A DNA stretch of 64,000 nt from Iris pallida (Eukaryota > Streptophyta > Magnoliopsida > Asparagales > Iridaceae): positions 3,980,638-4,044,637 of the forward strand of contig JANAVB010009599.1 of assembly GCA_029216955.1 (NCBI GenBank), given 5' to 3'. This document shows, one piece after another, positions 12,045 through 24,077 of the stretch (position 1 is the stretch's first letter; each line of letters begins with the position of its first letter). Position numbers and translations under genes: made by a program. The notes under the pieces were generated by a model. That model worked only from the letters and a program-made list of their open reading frames with translations, was not told the origin of the DNA and made no database searches.

Positions 12045-15000
12045 TGTGATGCGCGTGGTCCGTATCACGTATTGGGAATACGTGTACGTATTTCGGACTC
12101 GTATTTCTGGTTTGTCATAATTAGTTAGCCTTGGATTTTTATTTTTTTGCATGTTGCATTAGCATGGTTCATCATGGCATTGCATTGGCTTGGTTTGGTT
12201 CGGTTTAGTGGGTTTGGCTTGGTTTGGTTTTATGTGGAGAACCACTCCCACCTACCACCACTCTCACCTTAAATATCTATCCCACTCTCTCTCTTCCATT
12301 ATTACTCATTACTCATTTCTTCTTCTCCATCTTTACTTCCCCACCTACCAGGAGAGAGTGGAGAGCTTTTAGGCAAGTGCATCTTGCTTCATGGAGGAAG
12401 TCCATTTTATTGTTCCATTGTCTTTCTCATGTGTTTTTAAACCACTTTAGTACTTGTCATTTTTCATTTCCATGGTTAAATTTTTGTAGATCTAGCTTTG
12501 TGATATTTTTGGTTCCCAGGATTTTTGATCCATCAACTTGCATATTTTGCTAAGTTGATGATCCCATGTTGCAGAAAATATTGTTTGGTCCAAATTTGAT
12601 CTATAAAATTTTGCTGAGCCGCATGGACATTTTTGCACTCAGCCGCGTGGCCTTACATGCAACAGCCAGCATTTTTGCATGCATTATTTAATGCAATGAT
12701 AACAGTCAGCCGCATAAGGCTTAGCTTGTTTTTTTCTGATTGCATGAAAAGAACATGCTGATAGGGAGAGCCGCATGGAACAAAACACTTTCAGCATGAT
12801 GCAATGCATATTAAATGCATATTATTCCAATAGCATTATTAAATGCATATTACTCCAATCAAGAGCCGCATGGCATCAGAACAAGTATGTGTGGTTAGTG
12901 CTTGTCCTAATGCATTTTCCAATGTTTTCCTATAAGGCATGAGCCGCATAAGAATTCCTTTGATGCATTTTAATGCATTTAAGTCCATTAATACATTTTT
13001 GCATTTTAGTCCAAAAGCCTATAAAGCAACTCCAGCCGCATAAGGCATCCTATTTACTATGTTCAGCCGCATGGTAAAGCATTAATTAATGCTTTGTTCA
13101 ATGCTTTAATAAGCATTAATTCAATGCCGCATGGTATGTCTTAGTTCAGTGCTTGCAAAGCGTTAATTCAATGCTTGGAGGCATTTAATGCTTTTCTAAA
13201 GCATTAATTAATGCTTGGTTCAGGATTTCATTCCAATGCATTTTCCAAAGAATTAATTAATGCTTGGCCCAGAATGAATTTAAATGCATTATTAAAGCAT
13301 TTAAATTCAATAAATTGTTGCATTCCCTTAAATGCATGGTTAATACATCCCTTTGATAGTCAGTCGCATGGGCATTATAGCATTAATAATTGTTTGATGC
13401 AGAGCCGCATAGGCTCCCCTCTTCCACTATCTAATATTTTAGCTCACGTGAACCTTTTCTTATTGCAATTATTGTGGGGGGTCCCACATAGCTTCCTTTA
13501 GTTGACTTGCTTGCTGAAGTGGGAGTTTACATTTAATGAGGGTCCCACTGTCTTTTTTCTTATTTAATTTTATGGCTTATTTTATTGTTTCCTGGCCGCA
13601 TGGATGGTCTTCTACCTTCTTGGCCGCATGGGGTCCCTCCCACTCTTGGCCGCATGCACAATTGTATGCTAGCCGTATATGGCTTGCTGGCCTTAAATGT
13701 TTGACTGATTGCATTTAAATAATTTTGGCGCCGCATGGGTGGCTTCCCACTCTCTTTGACCGCATGTTTGTTCTCCCACTTTTGGACCACATGGGTCCCA
13801 CTTTGATTATTTAAATGTCTTATTTGCGTAAATTGTGGTCAGAATTTCTTCCCACTTCCAACATGAAAGTTATAGAGTTTCTCTTTGGCTTCAATAATAT
13901 ATATATTATTAATATATTATTATTTAATTGTGCAAGTTTCTCTCCTCCTTGATAAATGGCATGACTTGATAGTGACCCGCCGTGGTGCACTTCCGACATG
14001 ATAACTTGACCTGACAAATTTGACATGATAACTTGACATGATAATTCTTGATAATGGCCCGTCGTGGCGCACTCCTGACAAAGTACACTGGACATGATAA
14101 ACCTGACATGATATTCCTCGAAATGCTGTTGCGACGGCTAACACGACATGACAAGATTGAATAACTTGGACACCATGGACGATTGTGCTTGTACAAATGA
14201 ACCCGTCTTGTCTTGCATCATGTCTAGGACGGGGATTCCTGAGTACCACGGTCAGGGGCACCCACGGAAATCAACTAAGGCTAACAACTAGAATAAATCC
14301 AGTAGTCATGAAGAGATTTCCCAGCTACAGGCAATCCCGTTATCTGGGCGCCCCACTTGGGATCTGTAGCCTGCCGTCGAGTAGGGCACATTTCCAGCAC
14401 ACTGTCATGTGTTGCACCCTCTAAGTCACCTAAGGGTACATGCGTTTCCTGGACGATGTACCTACTTGAATTCAACTCTAAATTGCGTCTGGATAGCCTG
14501 GATGGTCTGCAGGGCTTGTGGCTGTGGAATAATCTCGCTGTATCTTGTTAGTAATTAGGCTTGTGATAACCCTAGTTAGTTAAAGTATTAAGCCGTACTT
14601 ATTATTTGGCCGTGAAATGTTGGATGAAGTTTACCAGTCTATTCTTATCTTGATCCTGTACAAGATTATTACATGTCCTGATTTCTTAATTTATCCTGCC
14701 GATAAATGGTGGGAGAATCCAAGTTCTGTTCAGACGAAGGGTTACAACCCCGGTCCTTGTTTGGTTTACGGGTTGTAACCTGGTTATCTGAATAGTCCCA
14801 TGGTTATCTCATCGTATATCACCTGTCCTGTTTTCTGTAATTACTGCCTTTTTTTATATTATTACTCTTGTGCTGATTGCTGGTTTTAGTTCCTAAGTGA
14901 AGCCTCCTTTGTGGCACTTGCTCTTTCTGGGGTCTGATCCAGCTGGTTTTGTATGGCCAGATACCAGAGCAGCTCCAGAGGATCTACCGAATCTTCAGCC

Positions 15001-15478
15001 ACATGGTAACCACCCGGCGTAACCAGGGCAACGAGTGGGTTATTTTTGGCTCTCCCACTCTCTTGTAAATTATTCTTTTGAGGCGTTTAGCCGTCGAGCC
15101 AGTGTTAGCTCGTGTACATTTTATTTACTGTCTGCCTACGGGCTGTAACATGATTGGCAACCTAGGGTTGATCATGTATGACTAAAACTCTTGCTAGTCT
15201 TCACATTTTGTAACGACTAGCTTCATGATCAGCTGAATATGTAATGTTTGGGACGCCTTACTATTGTATATTTGGTGATCTTACATCTTGTAACTCTGTT
15301 TACTTGCTTGTGATTGAGACACTAGGCTTGTTATTGACCTTAAGAGACTGATGGCTTGTAGATAAACCCTCATATATCTAGACAGCCGTGACCGTATAGT
15401 GGAGTGGATCCCATTTCACTATACGTAGCTGGCTATGTCTGCCCCCGCTCTCCAGTATTCTGGTTCTGGGGCGTGACA
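12045..15478 (+). mobile_element. 5' LTR of the gag-only element
   Basis: 3,434 bases, TG to CA. It contains a leader-like region with CTTAAATATC near 12270 followed by C/T-rich sequence. From 12610 to 13790 there is an array of GCCGCATGG words mixed with AAGCATTAATTAATGC palindromes, then mixed sequence. Short ORFs in it do not resemble known proteins. Confidence 0.9.
12616..13790 (+). repeat. Dispersed GCCGCATGG words in the LTR
   Basis: About 18 copies of (A/G)GCCGCAT(GG/AA) or one-base variants occur in 1.2 kb, irregularly spaced, separated by AT-rich ATGCATT/AAGCATTAAT sequence. The same array recurs in the other LTR at about 17690-18860. The words are not in tandem, so this is not a simple satellite. 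Confidence 0.8.
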
Positions 15479-15839
15479 TGGTTTAAGTGGTGGCCCATGC
15501 AGGTCTTATAAATCAAGATATGTGAGGGTTTACCGAATAGATGTCTCAATCAGTATTCGTCCTTGATCTCTGCTCATATCCTCTTGATTCCTGAACTTCT
15601 TGTCCTGATCACATGCTTGTAATCGTTGATCTGTCCTGGTCCTTCCTTATTATTTCCATGTCGTCTTCTTCAGTGGCATTGTCCCTGGACCTGCCGATCA
15701 GCAAGGCGGATCACCTCCCGTGGACCAGCAGCAACCAGAAGATTAGGTCCAGCACTCAGGAGCAGCCTCCCGAGTCGTACCTACTGAAGGAGAGCCGCCA
15801 GTTCAGCCAGTCTAGCCTGCAGAGCCTGATGATGGCACT

Positions 15840-16970
15840 TTGGTGGGTCTTATCAGATCATTGTTAGCTTCCCAAGATCGCCGAGGAGATGCCTTGCAAC
15901 AGGCAGTGGCAGATGCTCTGAACAGAGACGGTCATCCAAGGAACAGTGTCGCAAACAGTTTCAAGCGCCTGAACCCTCCATTCTTTGACGGCAGTGAAGA
16001 TGCTATCGCTGCTGATGCATGGCTCCAGGATACTGAAGTCATTCTAGAGGCAGCCAAGACCCCGGAAGATGAGAAGGTGGCCGTGGTGCGTCTACAGTTA
16101 TTGGATCTTGCCCGCAGCTGGTGGGCAGCACAGGCCGTGGGATTAGTGGCCCCTATTCCATGGGCACTATTCAGAGAGAGATTCCAGACTAAGTACTTCG
16201 ATGCGGTGGCTCGATATGATCTTCAGACCAAGTTCACCAATCTGAAGCAAGGAGGAAGAACGGTCGATGGGTATGCGCCCGAGTTTTCCAGGCTCAGTCG
16301 GTTTGCTCCCACCTTGGTGGCGACCGAGTTTTACAGAGCCCAGCGGTTCCAGCAAGGGCTCCACCTCGAGATTTTGTTGGCAGTGGAACAGTTTAAGCAT
16401 CAGACCTTCGATACAGTGTTGAGGGCAGCTAGGAGGCACGAGTATACCTCCCACAGGATAGTAGACAGGACCGGAGGTCAGAAGCGATCTCACGGCCAGA
16501 TGACCCAGTCGATAGCACCAGCCCCGGCAGTCAGAGCTTTGACAATTGGAACTCCGAGGCAGGCGGCCTCAGTGACGTCGGTCACATCCCCTCAGCAACA
16601 GAAGCCGAAGCAGTCTTCCGCAATGGGCTGTACTCATTGTGGGAAGCCAGGACACGTTGTTTCAGAGTGTCGCAGAGCACAGGGATTGTGCTTGGCTTGT
16701 GGAGCACCGGACCACAAGATAGGGTCCTGTCCGAATAGGGCCAGTTCATCATCGGCCCAGACTAGTCCCTCGGTAAGGGGACCAGCCCCAGTCCAGCAGC
16801 AGCAACAGTATCCATTGCCGAGGCCATTGCCGCCTCAGGCCCAAGTATTTCAGCAGCAGTACCAGCCTCCGAGGCCATTGCCGCCTCAGGCCCTAGCCTT
16901 CCAGCTACAGAGACCCCAGCAGTATGCCCAGGTCCAAGCTCAGATTCAGAACCGACAGAGAGGTTCCTAG
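15840..16970 (+). CDS. Gag polyprotein of the gag-only element
   Basis: A 376-residue open frame. Residues about 40-190 form a Retrotrans_gag domain (FFDGSEDAIAADAWLQDTE, then SWWAAQAVG and ALFRERFQTKYF, then RTVDGYAPEFSRLSRFAP). Two CCHC zinc knuckles follow near residues 265-300: CTHCGKPGHVVSEC and CLACGAPDHKIGSC. The C-terminus is glutamine/proline-rich. The same frame extends upstream through DDGTLVGLIRS with two TAG codons between 15690 and 15830, so the original start was probably upstream and the present ATG gives a slightly shortened protein. It would form the particle and package RNA. No pol follows; the polypurine tract starts about 110 bases after the stop. Confidence 0.9.
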   Translation: MVGLIRSLLASQDRRGDALQQAVADALNRDGHPRNSVANSFKRLNPPFFDGSEDAIAADAWLQDTEVILEAAKTPEDEKVAVVRLQLLDLARSWWAAQAVGLVAPIPWALFRERFQTKYFDAVARYDLQTKFTNLKQGGRTVDGYAPEFSRLSRFAPTLVATEFYRAQRFQQGLHLEILLAVEQFKHQTFDTVLRAARRHEYTSHRIVDRTGGQKRSHGQMTQSIAPAPAVRALTIGTPRQAASVTSVTSPQQQKPKQSSAMGCTHCGKPGHVVSECRRAQGLCLACGAPDHKIGSCPNRASSSSAQTSPSVRGPAPVQQQQQYPLPRPLPPQAQVFQQQYQPPRPLPPQALAFQLQRPQQYAQVQAQIQNRQRGS

Positions 16971-17082
16971 CAGGATATCCTTCCTCTTTCTCGTGCCTTC
17001 GATTTCCTTGCTTACATACATGATTGATTGATTGATTGCTTAGTATAGCTTGTCATTGCATCTCTAGCCACTTGATTAAATT

Positions 17083-17115
17083 TCGAGGACGGAATTCTTT
17101 TAAGGTAGGTAGAGT
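17083..17115 (+). other. Polypurine tract of the gag-only element
   Basis: AAATTTCGAGGACGGAATTC followed by TTTTAAGGTAGGTAGAG immediately precedes the LTR start TGTGATG. It is nearly the same as the tract of the Tekay-like element, which suggests the gag-only element is mobilised by chromovirus (Tekay-type) proteins. Confidence 0.85.
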
Positions 17116-20100
17116 TGTGATGTACGTGGTCCGTATCACGTATTAGGAATACGTGTACGTATTTCGGACTCGTATTTCTGGTTTGTCATAATTAGTTAGC
17201 CTTAGATTTTTATTTTTTTGCATGTTGCATTAGCATGGTTCATCATGGCATTGCATTGGCTTGGTTTGGTTCGGTTTAGTGGGTTTGGCTTGGTTTGGTT
17301 TTATGTGGAGAACCACTCCCACCTACCACCACTCTCACCTTAAATATCTATCCCACTCTCTCTCTTCCATTATTACTCATTACTCATTTCTTCTTCTCCA
17401 TCTTTACTTCCCCACCTACCAGGAGAGAGTGGAGAGCTTTTAGGCAAGTGCATCTTGCTTCATGGAGGAAGTCCATTTTATTGTTCCATTGTCTTTCTCA
17501 TGTGTTTTTAAACCACTTTAGTACTTGTCATTTTTCATTTCCATGGTTAAATTTTTGTAGATCTAGCTTTGTGATATTTTTGGTTCCCAGGATTTTTGAT
17601 CCATCAACTTGCATATTTTGCTAAGTTGATGATCCCATGTTGCAGAAAATATTGTTTGGTCCAAATTTGATCTATGAAATTTTGCTGAGCCGCATGGACA
17701 TTTTTGCACTCAGCCGCATGGCCTATACATGCAACAGCCAGCATTTTTGCATGCATTATTTAATGCAATGATAACAGTCAGCCACATAAGGCTTAGCTTG
17801 TTTTTTTCTGATTGCATGAAAAGAACATGCTGATAGGGAGAGCCGCATGGAACAAAACACTTTCAGCATGATGCAATGCATATTAAATGCATATTATTCC
17901 AATAGCATTATTAAATGCATATTACTCCAATCAAGAGCCGCATGGCATCAGAACAAGTATGTGTGGTTAGTGCTTGTCCCAATGCATTTTCCAATGTTTT
18001 CCTATAAGGCATGAGCCGCATAAGAATTCCTTTGATGCATTTTAATGCATTTAAGTCCATTAATACATTTTTGCATTTTAGTCCAAAAGCCTATAAAGCA
18101 ATTCCAGCCGCATAAGGCATCCTATTTACTATGTTCAGCCGCATGGTAAAGCATTAATTAATGCTATGTTCAATGCTTTAATAAGCATTAATTCAATGCC
18201 GCATGGTAAGTCTTAGTTCAGTGCTTGCAAAGCATTAATTCAATGCTTGGAGGCATTTAATGCTTTTCTAAAGCATTAATTAATGCTTGGTTCAGGATTT
18301 CATTCCAATGCATTTTCCAAAGCATTAATTAATGCTTGGCCCAGAATGAATTTAAATGCATTATTAAAGCATTTAAATTCAATGAATTGTTGCATTCCCT
18401 TAAATGCATGGTTAATACATCCCTTTGATAGTCAGCCGCATGGGCATTATAGCATTAATAATTGTTTGATGCAGAGCCGCATAGGCTCCCCTCTTCCACT
18501 ATCTAATATTTTAGCTCACGTGAACCTTTTCTTATTGCAATTATTGTGGGGGGTCCCACATAGCTTCCTTTAGTTGACTTGCTTGCTGAAGTGGGAGTTT
18601 GCATTTAATGAGGGTCCCACTGTCTTTTGTCTTATTTGATTTTATGGCTTATTTTATTGTTTTCTGGCCGCATGGATGGTCTTCTACCTTCTTGGCCGCA
18701 TGGGGTCCCTCCCACTCTTGGCCGCATGCACAATTGTATGCTAGCCGTATATGGCTTGCTGGCCTTAAATGTTTGACTGATTGTATTTAAATAATTTTGA
18801 AGCCGCATGGGTGGCTTCCCACTCTCTTTGACCGCATGTTTGTTCTCCCACTTTTGGACCACATGGGTCCCACTTTGATTATTTAAATGTCTTATTTGCG
18901 TAAATTGTGGTCAGAATTTCTTCCCACTTCCAACATGAAAGTTGTAGAGTTTCTCTTTGGCTTCAAGAATATATATATTATTAATATATTATTATTTAAT
19001 TGTGCAAGTTTCTCTCCTCCTTGATAAATGGCATGACTTGATAGTGACCCGCCGTGGTGCACTCCCGACATGATAACTTGACCTGACAAATTTGACATGA
19101 TAACTTGACATGATAATTCTTGATAATGGCCCGCCGTGGCGCACTCATGACAAAGTACATTGGACATGATAAACCTGACATGATATTCCTCGAAATGCTG
19201 TTGCGACGGCTAACACGACATGGCAAGATTGAATAACTTGGACACCGTGGACGATTGTGCTTGTACAAATGAACCCGTCTTGTCTTGCATCATGTCTAGG
19301 ACGGGGATCCCTGAGTACCACGGTCAGAGGCACCCACGGAAATCAACTAAGGCTAACAACTAGAATAAATCCAGTAGTCATGAAGAGATTTCCCAGCTAC
19401 AGGCAATCCCGTTATCTGGGCGCCCCACTTGGGATCTGTAGCCTGCCGTCGAGTAGGGCACATTTCCAGCACACTGTCATGTGTTGCACCCTCTAAGTCA
19501 CCTAAGGGTACATGCGTTTCCTGGACGATGTACCCACTTGAATTCAACTCTAAATTGCGTCTGGATAGCCTGGATGGTCTGCAGGGCTTGTGGCTGTGGA
19601 ATAATCTCGCTGCATCTTGTTAGTAATTAGGCTTGTGATAACCCTAGTTAGTTAAAGTATTAAGCCGTACTTATTACTTGGCCGTGAAATATTGGGTGAA
19701 GTTTACCAGTCTATTCTTGTCTTGATCCTGTACAAGATTATTACATGTCCTGATTTCTTAATTTATCCTGCCGATAAATGGTGGGAGAATCCAAGTTCTG
19801 TTCAGACGAAGGGTTACAACCCCGGTCCTTGTTTGGTTTACGGGTTGTAACCTGGTTATCTGAATAGTCCCATGGTTATCTCATCGTATATCACCTGTCC
19901 TGTTTTCTGTAATTACTGCCTTTTTTTATATTATTACTCTTGTGCTGATTGCTGGTTTTAGTTCCTAAGTGAAGCCTTCTTTGTGGCACTTGCTCTTTCT
20001 GGGGTCTGACCCAGCTGGTTTTGTATGGCCAGATACCAGAGCAGCTCCAGAGGATCTACCGAATCTCCAGCCACATGGTAACCACCCGGCGTAACCAGGG

Positions 20101-20550
20101 CAACGAGTGGGTTATTTTTGGCTCTCCCACTCTCTTGTAAATTATTCTTTTGAGGCGTTTAGCCGCCGAGCCAGTGTTAGCTCGTGTATATTTTATTTAC
20201 TGTCTGCCTACGGGCTGTAACATGATTGGCAACCTAGGGTTGATCATGTATGACTAAAACTCTTGCTAGTCTTCACATTTTGTAACGACTAGCTTCATGA
20301 TCAGCTGAATATGTAATGTTTGGGACGCCTTACTATTGTATATTTGGTGATCTTCCATCTTGTAACTCTGTTTACTTGCTTGTGATTGAGACACTAGGCT
20401 TGTTATTGACCTTAAGAGACTGATGGCTTGTAGATAAACCCTCATATATCTAGACAGCCGTGACCGTATAGTGGAGTGGATCCCATTTCACTATACGTAG
20501 CTGGCTATGTCTGCCCCTGCTCTCCAGTATTCTGGTTCTGGGGCGTGACA
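17116..20550 (+). mobile_element. 3' LTR of the gag-only element
   Basis: 3,435 bases, starting TGTGATGTACGTGG right after the polypurine tract and ending GGGCGTGACA, followed by the target duplication CTTAT. It carries the same GCCGCAT word array as the 5' LTR, with scattered substitutions. Confidence 0.9.
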
Positions 20551-20555
20551 CTTAT

Positions 20556-21118
20556 GGTCTCTAATGTTGAAAAATTATATACCTAAAAGTCCAAGTTTTT
20601 GATACAAACCCAAAGGTATGTCCAGATTTGGATTTTATTGAGCCGTGCGCAAAATCGTCCGTTGAATTGGATCGCGGGCCTGCCAAAATAGCATTTTTGG
20701 TCAACCTTCTCAGAATTGAACCAAACTTGTCTTACAGCACCAGAAGAACGATACGAGTCCAGTAGAACAAGTTTCGTCGCGAGGTGATGAATGTACATGA
20801 AGTGATTGGCTAGTTTGTAAAGAGACCGATACGATAATTTTTGACGGATACGGGTTGATTCCGGCGTGCACACACGTCCAAATAAACATTCGTAAAAGCC
20901 CACACGTTCGGGTATACCATATGCATCTTTCGATGTAATTGGTACATGACAAAGAGGTCTGGTCTGGTGGGATGCACTCCGTATTACAAATTTTTCTGAA
21001 ATTTCAAAACTGTTTTCTCAGTTTTTTCCCTAGTTTTCGAACTAATTTAACATGTGAAACAAGCGAATACAATTAAAGGTAAAAGATGGTTTGTATTCTT
21101 GATTATATAGTCTACAAT
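20556..21118 (-). mobile_element. Fragment of an old gypsy LTR, unit 1 right half
   Basis: Continuation of 10746-12044 beyond the gag-only insertion, matching 25378-25939 closely. It ends exactly at the TATA-like GATTATATAG and TCTACAA, where unit 2 of the tandem duplication begins. No coding sequence is seen. Confidence 0.7.
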
Positions 21119-24077
21119 TAGAGGAGGAGTCTGAAATGAGCGTATCAGATAAGGAGGAAGAATTTGAAGATGAAGGTGAAAGTGGAAGTAATAGTAAAAA
21201 TGAAGAAGATTCAGATTACGAAGAAGATGAAGAAGGTTAGTATGTATTACCTATTAGATTTGTATTGATTATTTGTATCAACACACCTTTATTTAATTTA
21301 TATTAGATTTGAATTGATTATTTGTATCACCACATCATTTTTTTATTTCTTTCAGAGTTATATATGGCGGGACGAGTCCATATACGTCGACTTCAAGGAT
21401 CTGGGTCGACCCGCCCTCCTGCTCCTACTCCTCCTAGTACTCCGGCTGCAGATCGCAGAGGAGTTAGCAAGGACGATTTAGTTGATGAGGAGGATGGCTT
21501 ATCTCCGCCGTTCACTCGTTCTTCGGTCGGCGGAGCTAGCCCTGATATTCCTCTAGCATCTACTCCTATCGGTGTTGGTGCCCCGTCTTCTCTGCCGGAG
21601 ACTACACCTGTCACTCCTACTACGGCAAACCCATATCCTGGCCTTTTGGTCGACCGTGGAGTATACATATGTCGACCAGGATTTGCAGACCCTCCTACTC
21701 TGCTAGAGCGGCCAGCCAACATCACTCGTCCCGAGCTGTGGGTCGATGGAATGATGTAAGTAGATAAGTGTTAGTAGACACATTTATTCATACTCTATTT
21801 ATTATATAATTGTACATTGTTTTGTTTATTCCAGTCTTTTCGGTCCAGGCTGGTAGAGATTTGGGGGAGTTTATGCGTCGTCAATTCCATGGTCCCTATA
21901 TGAACTTCGGGGAGATCCCACTTGATAATTCATTTGGCTCAAGATGCTTGAGGTATGTCTAAATAATATCGTCTTTATTTACAACATATACTCCAATATT
22001 TGTTTATTTGTTTTTATTTGTCCTTATTTGCAGAAGTTGTACTGGTGGCCGGCGCACAAAGATCAGGCGATACGGAAGTGCTACAAGTTCGTTGCCAGCA
22101 AGAGGTTGAGGGATATGGTCAACGACTAGAAGGCATTGGCTCTACTAAATAGTGCTCTTCATAAGGAGTGGTTGAAGGAGAAATTCTAGGAGGAGTGAAG
22201 AAGAAGATGGACACTCCGGCCTATAAGGCCAAGTGTAAGAAGGTAGAGGGTTCTCGTGCTAAGGGTGATCACCACACGGGTGGATCCATCCCAATTTCAG
22301 AGCATTATCGACGGCTGGTAAGGAATCTTATTTCTTATTTCTTTGATTATTTAATTTTAATGTTTAGTTATAAATTGATGTTTAATTGTTACAATACGAG
22401 AAGGTCGCCAGGGCAGGCGGAGATCCAAATGTCGTGGACTTTTCTAAAGTTTTCGACCGTACCCATAAGCGAAAGAATGATGGAAAGCTCGTAGATGATC
22501 TGGCGACCAAAACCTATGTAAGTTTTTCAAGTCCTATAACTAATTACATTTCTTCTTTGTCTTTACGTACTTAACTATAATTATGAATCATAACCCTAAG
22601 TAGAATTATAAATCAAAGAATAGTTTAGGAGACGTATGAGAATGTAACCATAATAATACTTAATAGTAACTAAAATACCAATATTAACTCTAAATCTATT
22701 CACCTATATAAATATAGGAGACTTATGCGACTTTAGAGAGTCGAGTCGGTGATGGAGGGACTGCCGAGGGGGAGCTTGGACTAGTCAGCCACCGACGTCG
22801 GCTGTAAGGAACGACTTGTGGATACAAGCTGTTGATAGAGGGAAAGGGGCATCGTGTACGGTACCGATCGTTGGCATCCCAGCCGTCCGTTTATTCCAGA
22901 GCTCCTCTATCTTCACCTCTACCTCCACAGACCGATGATACTACCGACGCCTACACTTTGTGGCAGATTACACAGATTTTGGTGGGCCTACAGGATCATG
23001 TGAGCCAGATGAGCGAAGTTCTAAGCACAGCAGGTCTGATTCCTACTGCCACTACACCAGCTCCATCTTCGACCTCAGTGCCTCCGGCAACGACTACTCC
23101 TCCAACCACAGCGCCTACTACACCGGCTACTCCTCCGACCACAGTGCCTCTTGTAGTGCCATCGACTCTTCCAGAAGTTTCTGCCCAGGACGTACAGTAG
23201 ATCGTCACTTTGGTCATGGGGCAGTTATATGCTTACGGACGACCGGCTATGCCTCCGCCACCTCCGCCACCTCCTCCACCGTCAGTTTGATTTTTGTTTT
23301 TTTTTTTTGCATTTGACGATGAGTTTGTATGAACTTTAGGGGTTTGATCGATAAGTTTATGTACTGTTGAACATATTTTAGTATATGTACTATATTGCTA
23401 CTGCTGGACGAGTTTGTATCTGTTTGAGTTGTTTGGATATGCAATTGGAATTCAATATAATGTATATATTGGTGCTTGGGTTAATTTTTGTATATATTGG
23501 GGTTATATTTAATGTATTATATCATTTGAGTAATGTATATCTATATTCGCTGGTTTGAACAAAGCTGGAACAATTTAGCTTGGCAATAATGAGAAATTTA
23601 GCGACTAACTAGTGACGGATTAGCGACGAAAGTCTGAAAAATTTGCGGGTTAGCGACTGACTACCAACTAATTAACAACGGAAATATGGAAATATTTTCG
23701 GGTTAGCGACGTTTTAGCGACGAATATTTTCATCGCTAACTTTCTGTCTGACACCAAAAGCGTATCAGACGAGTCAGTGACGAAAATTTCCATCGCTGAG
23801 CTTCTGGAAAATTTAGTATTTTGGCTCACTAAAAAATGTCGATAATCCTTCGCTAATATGTCGCTGTGTTTGTCGACGTTTATAGTTCGTTGCTAATCCG
23901 TCGCTATATTTAGTCGGTGATTTTGTCGATAATTCGTCGCTATATCGACGAATTACCGACGTATTTGTTATAGCGATGTCATGTTTATCGACGTCCAGTT
24001 TCCGTTGGTAAACATATTTAGCGAAAAAAATACGTAAACGAAAATTTCCATCGCTAAATACCAATATTTTTGTAGTG
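21119..24077 (+). mobile_element. CACTA 3' half, tandem copy 2
   Basis: Homologous to 7773-10745. It begins in the acidic tail (EEESEMSVSDKEEEFED), contains the second-gene pseudogene, and ends in the terminus ATTTTTGTAGTG at 24077 after TAGCGACG-type subterminal words. Its left end is the duplication junction, so there is no left terminus and it cannot transpose. Confidence 0.85.
21364..23290 (+). pseudogene. CACTA second gene, Transposase_24 / TnpA-like, copy 2
   Basis: Same exon blocks as 8018-9946. The CAG at 22064-22066 keeps a codon that is TAG in copy 1, giving KDQAIRKCYKFVASKRL. This copy has its own TAG near 23200, where copy 1 has an arginine codon, and a changed end of the poly-proline tail. 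Comparing the copies allows partial reconstruction of the ancestral coding state, but neither is intact and both lack the element's left half. Confidence 0.7.

Larger units (their letters stand above)
12045..20550 (+). mobile_element. Gag-only LTR retrotransposon (TR-GAG type), complete
   Basis: Two LTRs (12045-15478 and 17116-20550) flank a 1,637-base interior containing only gag, then a polypurine tract. LTR ends are TGTGATG and GGCGTGACA. The target duplication CTTAT is present on both sides (12040-12044 and 20551-20555), and the empty site is seen intact in the tandem copy near 25373. There is no protease, reverse transcriptase, RNase H or integrase. This matches the TR-GAG class of non-autonomous elements, which depend on pol proteins from another element. 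Eye count over the first 650 bases gives about 1 percent LTR divergence, so insertion was recent. Confidence 0.92.
7773..21118 (+). repeat. Tandem duplication, unit 1
   Basis: This unit starts at TAGAGGAGGAGTCTG in the CACTA and ends at AGTCTACAA in an old gypsy LTR. Without the 8,506-base gag-only element and its 5-base target duplication it is about 4,835 bases, almost exactly the length of unit 2. In the Transposase_24 region the two units differ at roughly 2-3 percent of positions by eye count. Confidence 0.85.

Noticed and set aside
12190..14551. Short ORFs repeated identically at 17261-19623
   Set aside because: They lie in the two LTRs of one element and have LTR-type low-complexity composition; repetition reflects the LTR pair, not coding conservation.
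20583..20952. Minus-strand ORFs of 80-106 codons, recurring at 25405-25774
   Set aside because: They are part of a duplicated LTR segment; no domain is recognisable and conservation is explained by the recent tandem duplication.
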